From positions 1 to 57,946 of the forward strand of contig JAAXVR010000018.1 in assembly GCA_013335405.1 (NCBI GenBank): a DNA stretch of 57,946 nucleotides. The letters are read 5' to 3'. Within the stretch, counting starts at the first letter, position 1, and every line of letters starts with the position of its first letter. Of the stretch, positions 18,191-29,653 are shown piece after piece. Below the pieces are notes generated by a model that had not been told where the DNA came from, made no database searches, and was given only the letters and a program-made list of their open reading frames with translations. The position numbers and the translations under genes are program-made. This stretch comes from Chlorobiaceae bacterium. Lineage in GTDB: Bacteria; Bacteroidota; Chlorobiia; Chlorobiales; Chlorobiaceae.

Positions 18191-19594
18191 TCAGGAGGTT
18201 TTCGGTACCACCGTAGCCATGAGGGAGGCTTCACAGACCAGTTCTCCCCTGACATATGCTTTGGCGTCGAACTGGCAGACGCTCCTGCGTTTGTTGGTCA
18301 TCGTGGCTTCGATCACCAGCGTATCGCCGGGAAGTACAGGTTTGCGGAAACGGGCCTTGTCGATACCCATGAAAAGCACGACGCTGTCCCTGATATTGTC
18401 GTTGCCGTTCAGCATCATGATGCCGCCTGTCTGTGCCATCGCTTCAAGGATAAGCACTCCCGGCATGATGGGGTTTCCCGGAAAATGCCCCTGGAAAAAA
18501 GGCTCGTTCATGGTGACGTTCTTGATCGAGACGATCTTTTCGTCCAGTTTGAACTCCACGATCTTGTCGATCAGGAGGAAAGGGTAGCGGTGCGGGAGGA
18601 TGCTCTGTATCGCGTTGATGTCGAAGATTACCCCGGCCTTTTTTTCGTGCTGGTACTGTCTCGCGAGTTTGTTGCGGTCGGCGTATTTCTTCAGCTGCCT
18701 GACGAATTCCACGTTTGAGGCATGGCCGGGTCTTGCGGCAAGGACCATCGCTTTGACAGGCATGCCCAGGAGCGCAAGGTCGCCCAGAAGGTCGAGAAGT
18801 TTATGCCGGGCCGGCTCGTTCTTGAAGCGGAGTTTTCTGTTGTTGAGGATGCCGTTCTTGCCGAGCGTGAGATTTTCGCTCCCGATGCCGAGTTTTTCGC
18901 ACAGGGCACTGATTTCTCCCTGATCGAGGGATTTGTCTATGATAACGACTGCGTTTTCCAGGTCCCCGCCTTTGATGATTCCCTGGCTGGCGAGGTGCTC
19001 CACTTCACTGAGGAAGCAGAAGGTCCTCGATGGTGAAAATTCCTTTACGAAATCGTTCTGGAGGTCGAAAAGCCCCGAGTGCTGTGAGCCGAGGGCAGGA
19101 TTTTTGTAATCGACCATGACGGTCACCCTGAAGTTGTCGAGCGGAAGGGCGACAATATCAACCGAGTTCACCGCATCGTGGTATTCGATGGTTTCATCGA
19201 TGACAAGCCAGTTTTTCGGTTCGTCCTGTTCCGCGAACCCGACGCTCTGGAGTGCCTCGGCGAAGGGATGCGAGCTGCCGTCCATGACCGGTGGCTCGGG
19301 TCCGCTCAGCTCGATGCGGCAGTTGTCGATTTCCAGGCCGTAGAGTGCGGCAAGGACATGTTCGGTGGTATGGACCTTCACCTCGCCGAGGCCGATGTTC
19401 GTGCCTCTCAGGACATCAACGACATTGTCGATGAGTGCGGGAATTTCAGGGCTGTTTTCAATATCGGTTCTGACGAAACGGTACCCATAATTCGCAGGAG
19501 CAGGTTTGAAGGTAATGATGCATTCCTGTCCGGTATGAAGACCTTTTCCACGGAGAGAAACTTCATGTTTGAGTGTGCGCTGAAGAATGAGCAT
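18191..19594 (-). CDS. lpxC-fabZ: Bifunctional LpxC-FabZ: UDP-3-O-acyl-GlcNAc deacetylase / 3-hydroxyacyl-ACP dehydratase
   Basis: Residues 1 to about 310 are LpxC, the zinc deacetylase that commits to lipid A: the start LILQRTLKHEVSLRGKGLHTG, zinc ligand His79 in VHTTEHVLAAL, SGPEPPVMDGSS, and NEPARHKLLDLLGDL with the second His and the Asp. Residues about 322 to 467 are FabZ: ILPHRYPFLLIDKI and the active-site HFPGNPIMPGVLILEAMAQ with His370 and Glu384. Fusion of the two is characteristic of Bacteroidetes and Chlorobi and couples the branch point where hydroxyacyl-ACP goes either to lipid A or to fatty acids. The join is in frame with a short Lys/Gln-rich linker. The gene is monocistronic. 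Confidence 0.97.
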   Translation of the reverse strand: MLILQRTLKHEVSLRGKGLHTGQECIITFKPAPANYGYRFVRTDIENSPEIPALIDNVVDVLRGTNIGLGEVKVHTTEHVLAALYGLEIDNCRIELSGPEPPVMDGSSHPFAEALQSVGFAEQDEPKNWLVIDETIEYHDAVNSVDIVALPLDNFRVTVMVDYKNPALGSQHSGLFDLQNDFVKEFSPSRTFCFLSEVEHLASQGIIKGGDLENAVVIIDKSLDQGEISALCEKLGIGSENLTLGKNGILNNRKLRFKNEPARHKLLDLLGDLALLGMPVKAMVLAARPGHASNVEFVRQLKKYADRNKLARQYQHEKKAGVIFDINAIQSILPHRYPFLLIDKIVEFKLDEKIVSIKNVTMNEPFFQGHFPGNPIMPGVLILEAMAQTGGIMMLNGNDNIRDSVVLFMGIDKARFRKPVLPGDTLVIEATMTNKRRSVCQFDAKAYVRGELVCEASLMATVVPKTS

Positions 19595-19795
19595 AGTATG
19601 ATCGTTGCTCCTGCCCGGGCGGTCCGTGCGGGAAATGAATACAGTAACGGGATTAAAAATCGTACAAGATAAGAAAGAATGATTCTTCGTTCAAATATAG
19701 ATGAAAATCGTTGTGAATCGGTTGTATCCGGAGGCCATGCCTGATCCTGTTTTTCATGGCACCATCGGCTTTCGGCTCGCCTCTTCCTTCACCGT

Positions 19796-20593
19796 TCAGC
19801 CGAAATGGAGTGACGCTTTATCAAGGAGAAAGGGATGGGTCGTACCGTTTCCGGCGATAATGCTGCAGCGTTTGAAAACGTCGCTGTCTCCCGTGAAGTC
19901 CGTGACCGTTCCCCCGGCTTCCCTGATCAGCAGCACTCCAGCCGCGAAATCCCAGGGAAAAAGTCTGTATTCCCAGAAACCGTCAAAGCGCCCGCAGGCC
20001 GTATAGGCAAGGTCGATTGCCGCCGAACCCGCCCTCCGGATTCCGGCCGAATCATGAATGACCTCCCTGAGCATGCCGACGTAGGAATCGAGGTAGTGGT
20101 ATTCCCTGAAAGGCAGTCCTGTGCCGATGAGAAAACTTTCCCTGTCGCTTCTGTCTGAAACCCGGATTTTTTCACCGTTGAGTGCGGCGCCTCTCCCTTT
20201 TTCGGCGGTGAAGAGCTCTTGAAGCAATGGCTGGTAGACCACTCCGGCGAGGAGATCGCCGTTTTCCCCCTGAAGGGCGATGCTTACGGAAAACACCGGG
20301 AACGAATGGATGAAGTTCAGCGTACCGTCGAGGGGATCCACGATCCAGGTCCTGCCGGAAGAGCCCTTTACGATCGTGCCTTCTTCGCAGAACATGCTGT
20401 CCATGGGAAAGTTTTCAGAAACGGTTTTCACGATGGCGTCTTCGCAGGCCTTGTCTACCCCGGTCACGAAATCCTTGGACTCTTTTGCCCTGATTTCAAT
20501 GTCCCGGAGCTTGCCGAAGTATTCCAGCATGATTGCGCCTGCAGCCCTCGCTGCACTGATGGCGGTCTGCAGTTCAGGGCCTGCTGTTTCCAT
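19796..20593 (-). CDS. Inositol-monophosphatase family phosphatase
   Basis: The 265-residue protein shows the lithium-sensitive phosphatase signatures: the metal-binding Glu pair in FCEEGTIV, IVDPLDGTLNFIHSFP, and WDFAAGVLLIREAGG near the C-terminus. Substrates in the family include inositol phosphates, 3'-phosphoadenosine 5'-phosphate and fructose bisphosphate; size and motifs favour SuhB/IMPase type but do not decide it. ATG at 20593 gives the usual length. Another ATG at 20641 adds 16 residues. It is separated from lpxC-fabZ by 200 bp that hold no clear feature. Confidence 0.88.
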   Translation of the reverse strand: METAGPELQTAISAARAAGAIMLEYFGKLRDIEIRAKESKDFVTGVDKACEDAIVKTVSENFPMDSMFCEEGTIVKGSSGRTWIVDPLDGTLNFIHSFPVFSVSIALQGENGDLLAGVVYQPLLQELFTAEKGRGAALNGEKIRVSDRSDRESFLIGTGLPFREYHYLDSYVGMLREVIHDSAGIRRAGSAAIDLAYTACGRFDGFWEYRLFPWDFAAGVLLIREAGGTVTDFTGDSDVFKRCSIIAGNGTTHPFLLDKASLHFG

Positions 20594-20707
20594 GGTTTTC
20601 CAGGGGATGGTGATTGTCAATGTCGCCGGTAAATATAACATTTTGCGGGTAAGGGGGGGCAGAGGATTGTTTCCGTGAGGGGGAATTATCTGCGGTCCGG
20701 GGGGGTT

Positions 20708-20735
20708 GGGAAGTGGGAAGTGGGAAGTGGGAAGC
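20708..20735. repeat. GGGAAGT heptamer array
   Basis: GGGAAGT is repeated three times and followed by GGGAAG, again with a 7-nt period as at 204-259 and 51195-51229. It abuts the first unit of the palindromic array on its right and is preceded by a G-run at about 20653-20707. Confidence 0.7.
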
Positions 20736-20917
20736 CCCGGAGGGGCGGCATATCGGTAGCCAGGGGTGTCAGCCCCTGGATGGATGGGCAGAATAAATTA
20801 GGGTTTCACAGCCCCGTAGGGGCGACATGTTGGTAGCGCGGGGTGAAACCCCGGGTACAGGAGCATAATTATTGTATGGGTTACAGCTCCTTCAGGAGCG
20901 GCATACTGGAACTGGCG
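20734..20917. repeat. Tandem array of family I palindromic repeats, period about 76 bp
   Basis: Three units begin at 20734, 20811 and 20886, spaced 77 and 75 bp apart. Each opens with GCCCCGNAGGGGC (or the GCTCC..GGAGC variant), continues GRCAT..NGGTAG and, in the first two, a second stem such as CGGGGTGAAACCCCG. The third unit is truncated after the first stem. Between units lie A+T-rich spacers of about 30 bp. The array fills most of the gap between the phosphatase gene and tspO; no gene is present in that gap. Confidence 0.75.
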
Positions 20918-20968
20918 GCCTGGGATTTGGGAAGAAAGTGATCTGAATAACTGAGAAAATGAAAAAAA

Positions 20969-21436
20969 ATGAAAATCAATTACCTGAAACTTGCGGCGTG
21001 TATCGGCATCTGTTTTGTTTTTGCATTTGCGGGGAGCATGTTTACCCCCCTGCCCGGGTCGGAGTGGTACTACGAAATTCTCCGTAAACCCTCATGGAAC
21101 CCACCTGACTGGCTGTTTCCGCCGGCCTGGACCCTGCTTTTCCTCCTGATGGGCACAGCGCTTTACCTGGTTTCCGAAAAGGAAGGCGGGAAGATTGCTG
21201 CCTATGCGGTATTCGCAGTGCAACTGGTGCTGAACCTCGCATGGTCAGCGGTGTTTTTCGGCCTGCATTCGCCGGGCGGCGCGCTTGTCGTCATTGTCGT
21301 GCTCTGGCTGGCCATTCTCCTGACGATCGTGAAATTCAGGAAGGTCACACCGGTTGCAGGCTATCTCCTGATTCCCTATATCCTCTGGGTAAGTTTCGCC
21401 TCTTTCCTGAATTTCACGATCTGGCGCCTGAACTGA
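20969..21436 (+). CDS. tspO: TspO/MBR family membrane protein
   Basis: The 155-residue product has five predicted transmembrane helices and the family's tryptophan-rich signatures: KPSWNPPDWLFPPAWTLLF after helix 1, NLAWSAVFFG in helix 3-4, and PYILWVSFASFLNFTIW in helix 5. TspO proteins bind tetrapyrroles and cholesterol-like ligands and in phototrophs can affect export or light-linked turnover of porphyrins; a role with bacteriochlorophyll intermediates is plausible but inferred. It stands alone downstream of the repeat array. An alternative ATG at 20959 is in another frame. Confidence 0.93.
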   Translation: MKINYLKLAACIGICFVFAFAGSMFTPLPGSEWYYEILRKPSWNPPDWLFPPAWTLLFLLMGTALYLVSEKEGGKIAAYAVFAVQLVLNLAWSAVFFGLHSPGGALVVIVVLWLAILLTIVKFRKVTPVAGYLLIPYILWVSFASFLNFTIWRLN

Positions 21437-21520
21437 CGGGCGCCTCTGTCGATTATTTCTGCATACCAGGCCGGTTCCCCGTGCCTTCACGGGAACGGCT
21501 GTCCTGATTGAGCCTGCTTC

Positions 21521-21739
21521 TCAGACGGAAATCGGACGGCCGGGAAGCGCGAAATCGGCTGAAACCGTCGAGAGGATGTACCCGATCGATGTATTTGCGC
21601 CCAGTGGTGCGGTGGGTGTTCCGGTTTCACGAACCTCGAAACCGGTGGACTCCCGGGTTTCATCCCCGGTTATTTTCAGCCCTGCAGCCAGGGCGATGGC
21701 GCTGCAGAACAGCGCCGCTGTGATCGCTTTGTGTTTCAT
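21521..21739 (-). CDS. Small secreted protein of unknown function
   Basis: The 72-residue frame starts four bases after the stop of the DUF4405 gene and opens with a convincing signal peptide, MKHKAITAALFCSAIALAAG. The mature part is about 50 residues, Thr/Ser/Gly-rich, with no cysteine and no recognisable motif. Position and signal peptide argue that it is real and co-expressed with the membrane protein upstream. I do not recognise the family. Confidence 0.5.
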   Translation of the reverse strand: MKHKAITAALFCSAIALAAGLKITGDETRESTGFEVRETGTPTAPLGANTSIGYILSTVSADFALPGRPISV

Positions 21740-21743
21740 GGTA

Positions 21744-22232
21744 TCACTGGAAGATGACGGCGAGCACCGCCATTTCGTTTTTTCCGTTCGAAGCCGCTAT
21801 CTGTCGTATGGTCATGTTTCCGTCACTGACGGCGATGCCTTTCTGCTGGAGTTTTGCACTCATATCCGCACCGTTGCTTCCCGCCAGCTCAGCTACGGTT
21901 TCGAGTTTCGAAGAGATGATCGCCCTGGTCATCTTCATGCGGGGGTTCTGTTCCTGCTTTGTGGGCGTGAATACGGAGAAGAGTGTCACGATCACTCCGA
22001 TACCGATAATCGCGAGTGCGGGTTTTCTCGAGAAGTAGCCGGTGAACTGTTTCCAGTTGGCGATGGTATGGAGGATGACGCCTGCAACCATGGCCCAGCT
22101 CAGCCATTCATGAAATGGTTTTATGAGGCCTGTTTCGATCTTGAAGAACATCAGGATACCGGTTACGGCGAGGATGATGAATGATGAAGCTGCGAGAGGT
22201 GTTGCCCAGGATTTCAGATACGCCTTGTTCAT
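21744..22232 (-). CDS. DUF4405-type membrane protein, possible b-heme protein
   Basis: The 162-residue protein has three hydrophobic segments at about 10-30, 43-60 and 72-90. His41 (KPFHEWLSW) and His55 (GVILHTIANW) lie about one helix length apart, as in DUF4405/cytochrome b561-like proteins that can hold a heme. The remaining 70 residues are soluble, with a short helix-turn pattern (IRQIAASNGKNEMAVL). Function is unknown; a redox role in the membrane is inferred. It is followed by the small secreted protein gene, and both are transcribed away from acs. Confidence 0.75.
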   Translation of the reverse strand: MNKAYLKSWATPLAASSFIILAVTGILMFFKIETGLIKPFHEWLSWAMVAGVILHTIANWKQFTGYFSRKPALAIIGIGVIVTLFSVFTPTKQEQNPRMKMTRAIISSKLETVAELAGSNGADMSAKLQQKGIAVSDGNMTIRQIAASNGKNEMAVLAVIFQ

Positions 22233-22362
22233 TACGTTGTTGTCGCTTTGCGTGTTATTGTATGGTGAAAAAACATGTTGCTATTTGCCTTCATACCTGT
22301 TTCGACGTTGTTTGTCCCGGAATCTTTCGTGTGAATGTGAAGAAAACAGGAGGGAGGGGGAG

Positions 22363-22396
22363 AAAAAAGCAAAGCGCAGGGTTCCCTGCGCTTTGC
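22363..22396 (-). terminator. Rho-independent terminator after acs
   Basis: GCAAAGCGCAGG and CCTGCGCTTTGC form a perfect 12-bp stem with a GTTC loop. On the minus strand six T residues follow directly. It lies 33 bp beyond the acs stop. Confidence 0.9.
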
Positions 22397-22428
22397 GATG
22401 ATAGTATGGAGTTCCCTGCGTCAGGGTC

Positions 22429-24408
<1,980 letters not shown>

Positions 24409-24604
24409 TGATGTACCATGGTTTTTATGTTAAAAAAGAGAACGTGTGCCCCCTCGCGAGGTATGAGAAAAAAACGGGAAGATCCGGATGACAAGGAGAA
24501 TTCCATACCGGGACGGCGAGTTTGTAAAACTCGAGAATGTATTTTACATAAAAAATTTTACTTGTCAATAATCGTGACGGATCTGGATACTAACTTCTTC
24601 CTGT

Positions 24605-27043
24605 TCAGGCCATGTTTTCCCTGACGGCAAAATTGACGAGCTTGCCTTCTATGGCGATTTCACGAACGATCGTCATTCCTTCGAGGAATTTCGCGACCGA
24701 TTCCACCGCTTTCGCCCCGGCAATAAGCTCCTCTTTTTTCGTTCCTGCCGGTGCGGTGAATGTGCCGCGGAGTTTGCCGTTCACCTGTACGGCGATCGTC
24801 ACGATGCTGTCTTCGGCCAGTTCCGGACTGAAAACCGGGAAAGGATGCGTGCTGATTGACGACCTGTTGCCGATCGCTTCCCACAGTTCCTCGGCGATGT
24901 GCGGGGCGTAAGGGGCGAGCAGCAGGAGCAGCGTTTCGATGGCGGAACGGTTCCGGCATCCGGCTTTCTGAAGTTCGTTGACGAAAATCATCATTTCGGA
25001 AATGGCGGTGTTGAACTTCAGGTTTTCCGTGTCCTCACCCACCTTTTTTATCGTCTTGTGCATGCGTCGCAGAAGCACTTCCGGCAGCTCATCCCCGGCA
25101 GGCAGGAGCGGCTGGTCTCCGGTATCGCTGCCTTCCGGCCAGACCAGTTTCCAGACTTTCGTGAGGAAGCGGCTGACGCCTTCGATTCCGTTGGTGTTCC
25201 ATGGCTTGACCTGTTCGAGGGGGCCGAGGAACATTTCGTAAAGACGCATTGCGTCGGCGCCGTAACGCTGGAGGACGTGGTCGGCGGGAATGACGTTTCC
25301 GCGGGACTTCGACATTTTCTCGTTGTCCTCGCCGAGGATCATGCCCTGGTTGAAGAGCTTCCTGAAAGGTTCTTTCGAGCTCACGACTCCAATGTCGTAA
25401 AGCACCTTGTGCCAGAAACGCGAATAGAGCAGGTGCAGTACGGCGTGCTCTGCCCCGCCGATATAGAGGTCCACGTTCATCCAGTAGCGCTCTTTTTCGG
25501 GGTCGATCAATTTTTCGCCGTTGCGTGGATCGATGAACCGGAGATAGTACCAGCAGCTGCCCGCCCATTGGGGCATGGTGTTGGTTTCCCTGCGGAACTC
25601 CCCATGTCCGTCGTTCCCGTTGAGCCAATTCGGTATGTTGGCCAGAGGCGATTCACCTGTTACGGTCGGATGGTAGGCCTCGACCTCCGGAAGGAGGAGC
25701 GGAAGATCGGTTTCCGTGCCGAGCGACCCGTCGGCATAATGTTTGATGGGAATAGGTTCGCCCCAGTATCGCTGGCGGCTGAAAATCCAGTCCCTGAGCT
25801 TGTAGTTGACCTTGCGTGTTCCGACCTTTCTTGTTTCGAGCCATGTGGCCATGCGGTCGAACGATTCTTCGAAGCCAAGGCCGTCGAGCGACAGATCATC
25901 GTTCGATGAATTGACACAGACGCTCTCTTTTCCCTCGAAAACCGCTTCCTGCACGTCATGCGGACTTCTGATCACTTCGATGATCGGCAGGCCGAACTTC
26001 CTGGCGAATTCCCAGTCCCTGCCGTCATGGGCCGGTACCGACATGATGGCGCCCGTCCCGTAACTGGTCAGCACGAAATCCGATATCCAGACCGGCAGAG
26101 GCTGGTTCGTTGCCGGGTTGAGTGCGTACGATCCGGTGAAAACGCCCGTCTTCTCTTTCTGCAGGCCGGTGCGCTCCAGCTCGGTTTTCAGTTTGGCCTG
26201 CCGGATATAGTTTTTCACTTCCACGAGCTGAGGTGCCGTGGCCAGTTTTTCAGCAAGCGGATGCTCGGGAGAAATGACGAGGTAGGTCGCCCCGAAAAGG
26301 GTATCGGGCCGGGTCGTGTACACTTTGAGTTTCGTCTTGTGGCAACGGAGCTCGAAATCGATTTCGACGCCTTCAGACTTTCCGATCCAGTTGCGCTGCA
26401 TCATCTTGACGTTTTCAGGCCATTCGAGCTCGTCGAGATCGGCAAGCAGGCGTTCGGCGTATGCCGTGATTTTCAGCACCCACTGGCGGAGCGGCCTGCG
26501 GACCACGGTAAGGCCGTCTGCGATTTTCTCTTCAACCTCCTCGTTTGCGAGCACGGTCTTGAGTTCTTCACACCAGTTGACGTCGACATCCGACATGTAG
26601 GCGAGACCCATTTCGTACAGCTTCAGGAATATCCACTGGGTCCATTTGAAATACTCAGGGTCGGTCGTGTTGATCTCGCGCGACCAGTCGTAGGAAAAAC
26701 CCATCGCCCTGAGCGTATCCCTGAAGCTCCGGATGTTGTTTTCGGTGGTGAATCGCGGATGGGTGCCTGTCTTGATGGCAAACTGTTCCGCGGGGAGGCC
26801 GAATGCGTCCCAGCCCATGGGGTGCAGAACGTTGAATCCGCAACTCCTCCTGTAGCGCGCGACGATATCCGATGCCGTATAGCCTTCAAGATGTCCGACA
26901 TGGAGTCCCGAGCCGCTCGGGTAGGGAAACATGTCGAGTACGTAATATTTCGGTTTCTCCTGGCTTTCGGAGGATTTGAACGTTTCGTTCTTTTCCCAGA
27001 ATGCCTGCCATTTTTTCTCTATTGCTGAAAAATCGTATTTCAT
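24605..27043 (-). CDS. leuS: Leucyl-tRNA synthetase
   Basis: LeuRS charges tRNA-Leu. The 812-residue class I enzyme has the HIGH signature in PYPSGSGLHVGH, the CP1 editing domain (TTRPDTLFGATY and the GTGAIMSVPAHDGRDWEFA segment), the WAGSCWYYLR and WMNVDLYIGGAEHAVLHLLY regions, and KMSKS in NEKMSKSRGN. I take ATG at 27043, giving the usual MKYDFSAIEKKWQ start; a TTG at 27061 would add six residues. It lies between pnp and acs on the same strand but has its own flanking gaps. Confidence 0.97.
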   Translation of the reverse strand: MKYDFSAIEKKWQAFWEKNETFKSSESQEKPKYYVLDMFPYPSGSGLHVGHLEGYTASDIVARYRRSCGFNVLHPMGWDAFGLPAEQFAIKTGTHPRFTTENNIRSFRDTLRAMGFSYDWSREINTTDPEYFKWTQWIFLKLYEMGLAYMSDVDVNWCEELKTVLANEEVEEKIADGLTVVRRPLRQWVLKITAYAERLLADLDELEWPENVKMMQRNWIGKSEGVEIDFELRCHKTKLKVYTTRPDTLFGATYLVISPEHPLAEKLATAPQLVEVKNYIRQAKLKTELERTGLQKEKTGVFTGSYALNPATNQPLPVWISDFVLTSYGTGAIMSVPAHDGRDWEFARKFGLPIIEVIRSPHDVQEAVFEGKESVCVNSSNDDLSLDGLGFEESFDRMATWLETRKVGTRKVNYKLRDWIFSRQRYWGEPIPIKHYADGSLGTETDLPLLLPEVEAYHPTVTGESPLANIPNWLNGNDGHGEFRRETNTMPQWAGSCWYYLRFIDPRNGEKLIDPEKERYWMNVDLYIGGAEHAVLHLLYSRFWHKVLYDIGVVSSKEPFRKLFNQGMILGEDNEKMSKSRGNVIPADHVLQRYGADAMRLYEMFLGPLEQVKPWNTNGIEGVSRFLTKVWKLVWPEGSDTGDQPLLPAGDELPEVLLRRMHKTIKKVGEDTENLKFNTAISEMMIFVNELQKAGCRNRSAIETLLLLLAPYAPHIAEELWEAIGNRSSISTHPFPVFSPELAEDSIVTIAVQVNGKLRGTFTAPAGTKKEELIAGAKAVESVAKFLEGMTIVREIAIEGKLVNFAVRENMA

Positions 27044-27146
27044 GATGATCCTTTCTTGCAAAAAATCTTTACAGGCGAGGCCCCGCGAACGTGAAAAGGC
27101 GGGAGCGTTCAGCCTGGATGCCGGGGAATCCCCGTGCGGACGAAAT

Positions 27147-27185
27147 AAAAAAAGCAGCGCATGAATTCAACGCACTGCTTTTTTT
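27147..27185 (-). terminator. Hairpin terminator after pnp
   Basis: Seven A residues and GCAG pair with CTGC and seven T residues around a loop of about 17 nt that adds further partial pairing. The symmetry would allow it to work in both directions, but the gene ending here is pnp, 17 bp away on the minus strand. Confidence 0.8.
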
Positions 27186-27201
27186 GCCATTCGTTCCGTT
27201 T

Positions 27202-29397
27202 CTATGCTTCGGAGCCCTGCCCGGTCTCGGCAGCAGGCTCCTGTTCATTTTCCACCGCTTTCATCGAAAGAGCGAAACGGGTTTTCCCCGTCCTGGGGTC
27301 CTTGCGGACATCGATCAGCTTGACCCTGACCCTGTCGCCGATTTTAAGCTTGTCGCTGACTTTGGCGATCCGTTCCTTCGAGATTTCCGAAATATGCACC
27401 AGTCCGTCGGTCTTGGGGAGGAATTCCACGAACGCGCCGAGCTCGTCGCGGATGTCGCGGACCTTGCCGAGGTAGGTTGTGCCGATTTCGGGTTTTGCAA
27501 GAAGGGTCCTTATGGCATTGAGTGCGGCATGGGTGCCATCGTTGCTCGAGCAGGCGATGGTGACGGTGCCGTCATCCTCGATATTGATTTCGGCGCCCGT
27601 TTCCTCGGTGATGCTGCGGATGGTTTCGCCGCCCTTGCCGATGATGAGGCCGATCGCTTCGACCGGGATCTGGATGGTGGTCATCCTCGGAGCGAATTGG
27701 GCAAGCTCTTCGCGGGTTTCCGGGATGGCTTCCTCCATTTTGTCGAGAATGTGGAGGCGTCCCCTGCGGGCCTGCTCGAGGGCTGTTTCGAGGATATGGT
27801 AATCGAGGCCGTCGATCTTGATGTCCATCTGGCAGGCCGTGATGCCATCCCTTGTGCCGGTGACCTTGAAGTCCATGTCGCCGAGATGGTCCTCGTTACC
27901 GAGGATGTCGGAGAGCACGGCATAGGAGTGGTCTTCCTTGATGAGACCCATGGCGATGCCGGAAACCGGCTTGCGGATAGGGACGCCGCCGTCCATGAGC
28001 GCAAGGGTGCCGCCGCATACCGAAGCCATCGAGGACGAACCGTTCGATTCGAGGATGTCGGAGACGATGCGGATCGTGTAGGGAAATTCCTGGTCGGACG
28101 GCGCCACCATCCTGATGGCCCGCTCGGCAAGGTTGCCGTGGCCGATTTCGCGCCTGCCGGTGCTGCCGATCCTGCCGGTCTCGCCTACCGAGAAGGGCGG
28201 GAAGTTGTAGTGGAGCATGAAGCGCTTGTCGGCACTGTTCGTCAGGGTGTCGACCGACTGAGCGTCTTTTTTCGTTCCGAGGGTGATGGTGACCAGCGCC
28301 TGGGTTTCTCCCCTGGTGAACAGCGCAGAGCCGTGGGCCCTCGGTATGATGCCGAGATCGATGGTGATGGGACGGACTTCGTCGAGCTTTCTGCCGTCGA
28401 GCCTCTTCGAGTCATCGAGGATCATGTGGCGCATGACTTTCTTTTCGATGGCGTGGATCTGCTCTTCGATGATATGTTCGTTCAGGAAAAGCGATTTTGT
28501 GGGATCGGCGGTGATGTCGTCTGCGGTGATCTTCGCCTTGAAATGCTCAATGACCGACTGGACGGTTTCTTTGTAGATCGATGCGGTCCGGTCCGCTCTT
28601 TCCTCTTTTTTGAGCGGTGTGTAGGCGAGCTCCTTCAGGCGCGCTTCGCATGCCGCCCTGATCGTCTCGACGAGTTCTGCAGGGATCTGCAGCGGTGCGA
28701 ACGGACGCCGGGGCTTGCCGACTTCTGCCGCAAGTTCGGTCTGCAGGGCGCAGAGTCTGCGGATGGCGTCATGGCCGAACTTGATGGCTTCGACCATCTC
28801 GGCTTCGGAAATTTCCTTCATTTCGCCTTCGAGCATACAGATCGTATCGGCGGTACCGCCGATGCAGATATCGAGGTCGCTGCCGGCAAGCTCGTTCGTA
28901 TCGGGGTTGACGATGAAGCAGCCGTTGATCCTGCCGACCCTCACTTCGGACATCGGGTTCGGGAACGGTATGTCCGAGACCATGATGGCTGCCGATGCGG
29001 CAAGGCCGCCGAGGACGTCGGCATCGTTGATCTGGTCCGAAGAGATGACGGTGACGATAACCTGGGTTTCATAGTAGTAGCCGTCCGGGAAGAGAGGCCT
29101 CAGAGCACGGTCGATAAGTCTCGAAGAGAGGATTTCCTTTTCCGAAGGACGGGTTTCGCGTTTGAAGAAGCCGCCGGGAAACTTGCCTGCGGCTGAATAT
29201 TTTTCACGGTATTCGACCTGCAGCGGGAAGAAATCCTGGTTGGGGGGAGGCGCTTTTTTGTTCGAGACGACCGTGGCGATAACCATCGTGTCGCCGAGGC
29301 GGACAACGACGGCGCCGTCGGCCTGTTTTGCCATCCTGCCGGTCTCGATCGAGATTACTTTTCCCTGGCCAAGATCAATTTCTTTGTTGATAATCAT
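27202..29397 (-). CDS. pnp: Polyribonucleotide nucleotidyltransferase (PNPase)
   Basis: PNPase degrades RNA phosphorolytically from the 3' end. In 731 residues there are two RNase PH domains (the second with [14 protein letters not shown]-like [15 protein letters not shown] and [26 protein letters not shown]), a linking helical domain, a KH domain with [20 protein letters not shown] and a C-terminal S1 domain ([27 protein letters not shown]). The usual neighbour rpsO is not adjacent; a terminator follows. The 256-bp gap upstream to panC holds no gene. Confidence 0.97.
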   Translation of the reverse strand: MIINKEIDLGQGKVISIETGRMAKQADGAVVVRLGDTMVIATVVSNKKAPPPNQDFFPLQVEYREKYSAAGKFPGGFFKRETRPSEKEILSSRLIDRALRPLFPDGYYYETQVIVTVISSDQINDADVLGGLAASAAIMVSDIPFPNPMSEVRVGRINGCFIVNPDTNELAGSDLDICIGGTADTICMLEGEMKEISEAEMVEAIKFGHDAIRRLCALQTELAAEVGKPRRPFAPLQIPAELVETIRAACEARLKELAYTPLKKEERADRTASIYKETVQSVIEHFKAKITADDITADPTKSLFLNEHIIEEQIHAIEKKVMRHMILDDSKRLDGRKLDEVRPITIDLGIIPRAHGSALFTRGETQALVTITLGTKKDAQSVDTLTNSADKRFMLHYNFPPFSVGETGRIGSTGRREIGHGNLAERAIRMVAPSDQEFPYTIRIVSDILESNGSSSMASVCGGTLALMDGGVPIRKPVSGIAMGLIKEDHSYAVLSDILGNEDHLGDMDFKVTGTRDGITACQMDIKIDGLDYHILETALEQARRGRLHILDKMEEAIPETREELAQFAPRMTTIQIPVEAIGLIIGKGGETIRSITEETGAEINIEDDGTVTIACSSNDGTHAALNAIRTLLAKPEIGTTYLGKVRDIRDELGAFVEFLPKTDGLVHISEISKERIAKVSDKLKIGDRVRVKLIDVRKDPRTGKTRFALSMKAVENEQEPAAETGQGSEA

Positions 29398-29653
29398 GGA
29401 AATCCTTTGCTGTTAGTGATAAAAATAGTGGCTGCAGACCTTTTCCGGACCGCTTCGCCCGGTTTGCACAGAACTATGCAAAGCCTTCAAATTCAATGAC
29501 ATGCCTGTATGGCCAACCGCTCCTTCCTTCGCTTTTTCCCGGTTTCCTGCCTGGCAGGATGCTCACTCTGAACGAATACGCGTCAAATAAAAGTGAAACG
29601 TAATATAAAACAAAAAAGTATTGTAATGCCAATCCGAACCGGCATCCTTCATG

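Noticed and set aside
20734-20917. Spaced repeats that could suggest a short CRISPR array
   Set aside because: The repeated part is longer than the spacers, diverges strongly between units, holds two stems, and no cas gene is present.
27091-29196. 701-codon open frame on the plus strand opposite pnp
   Set aside because: It lies antisense to an unmistakable PNPase. The long frame results from G/C-rich third positions of the real gene.
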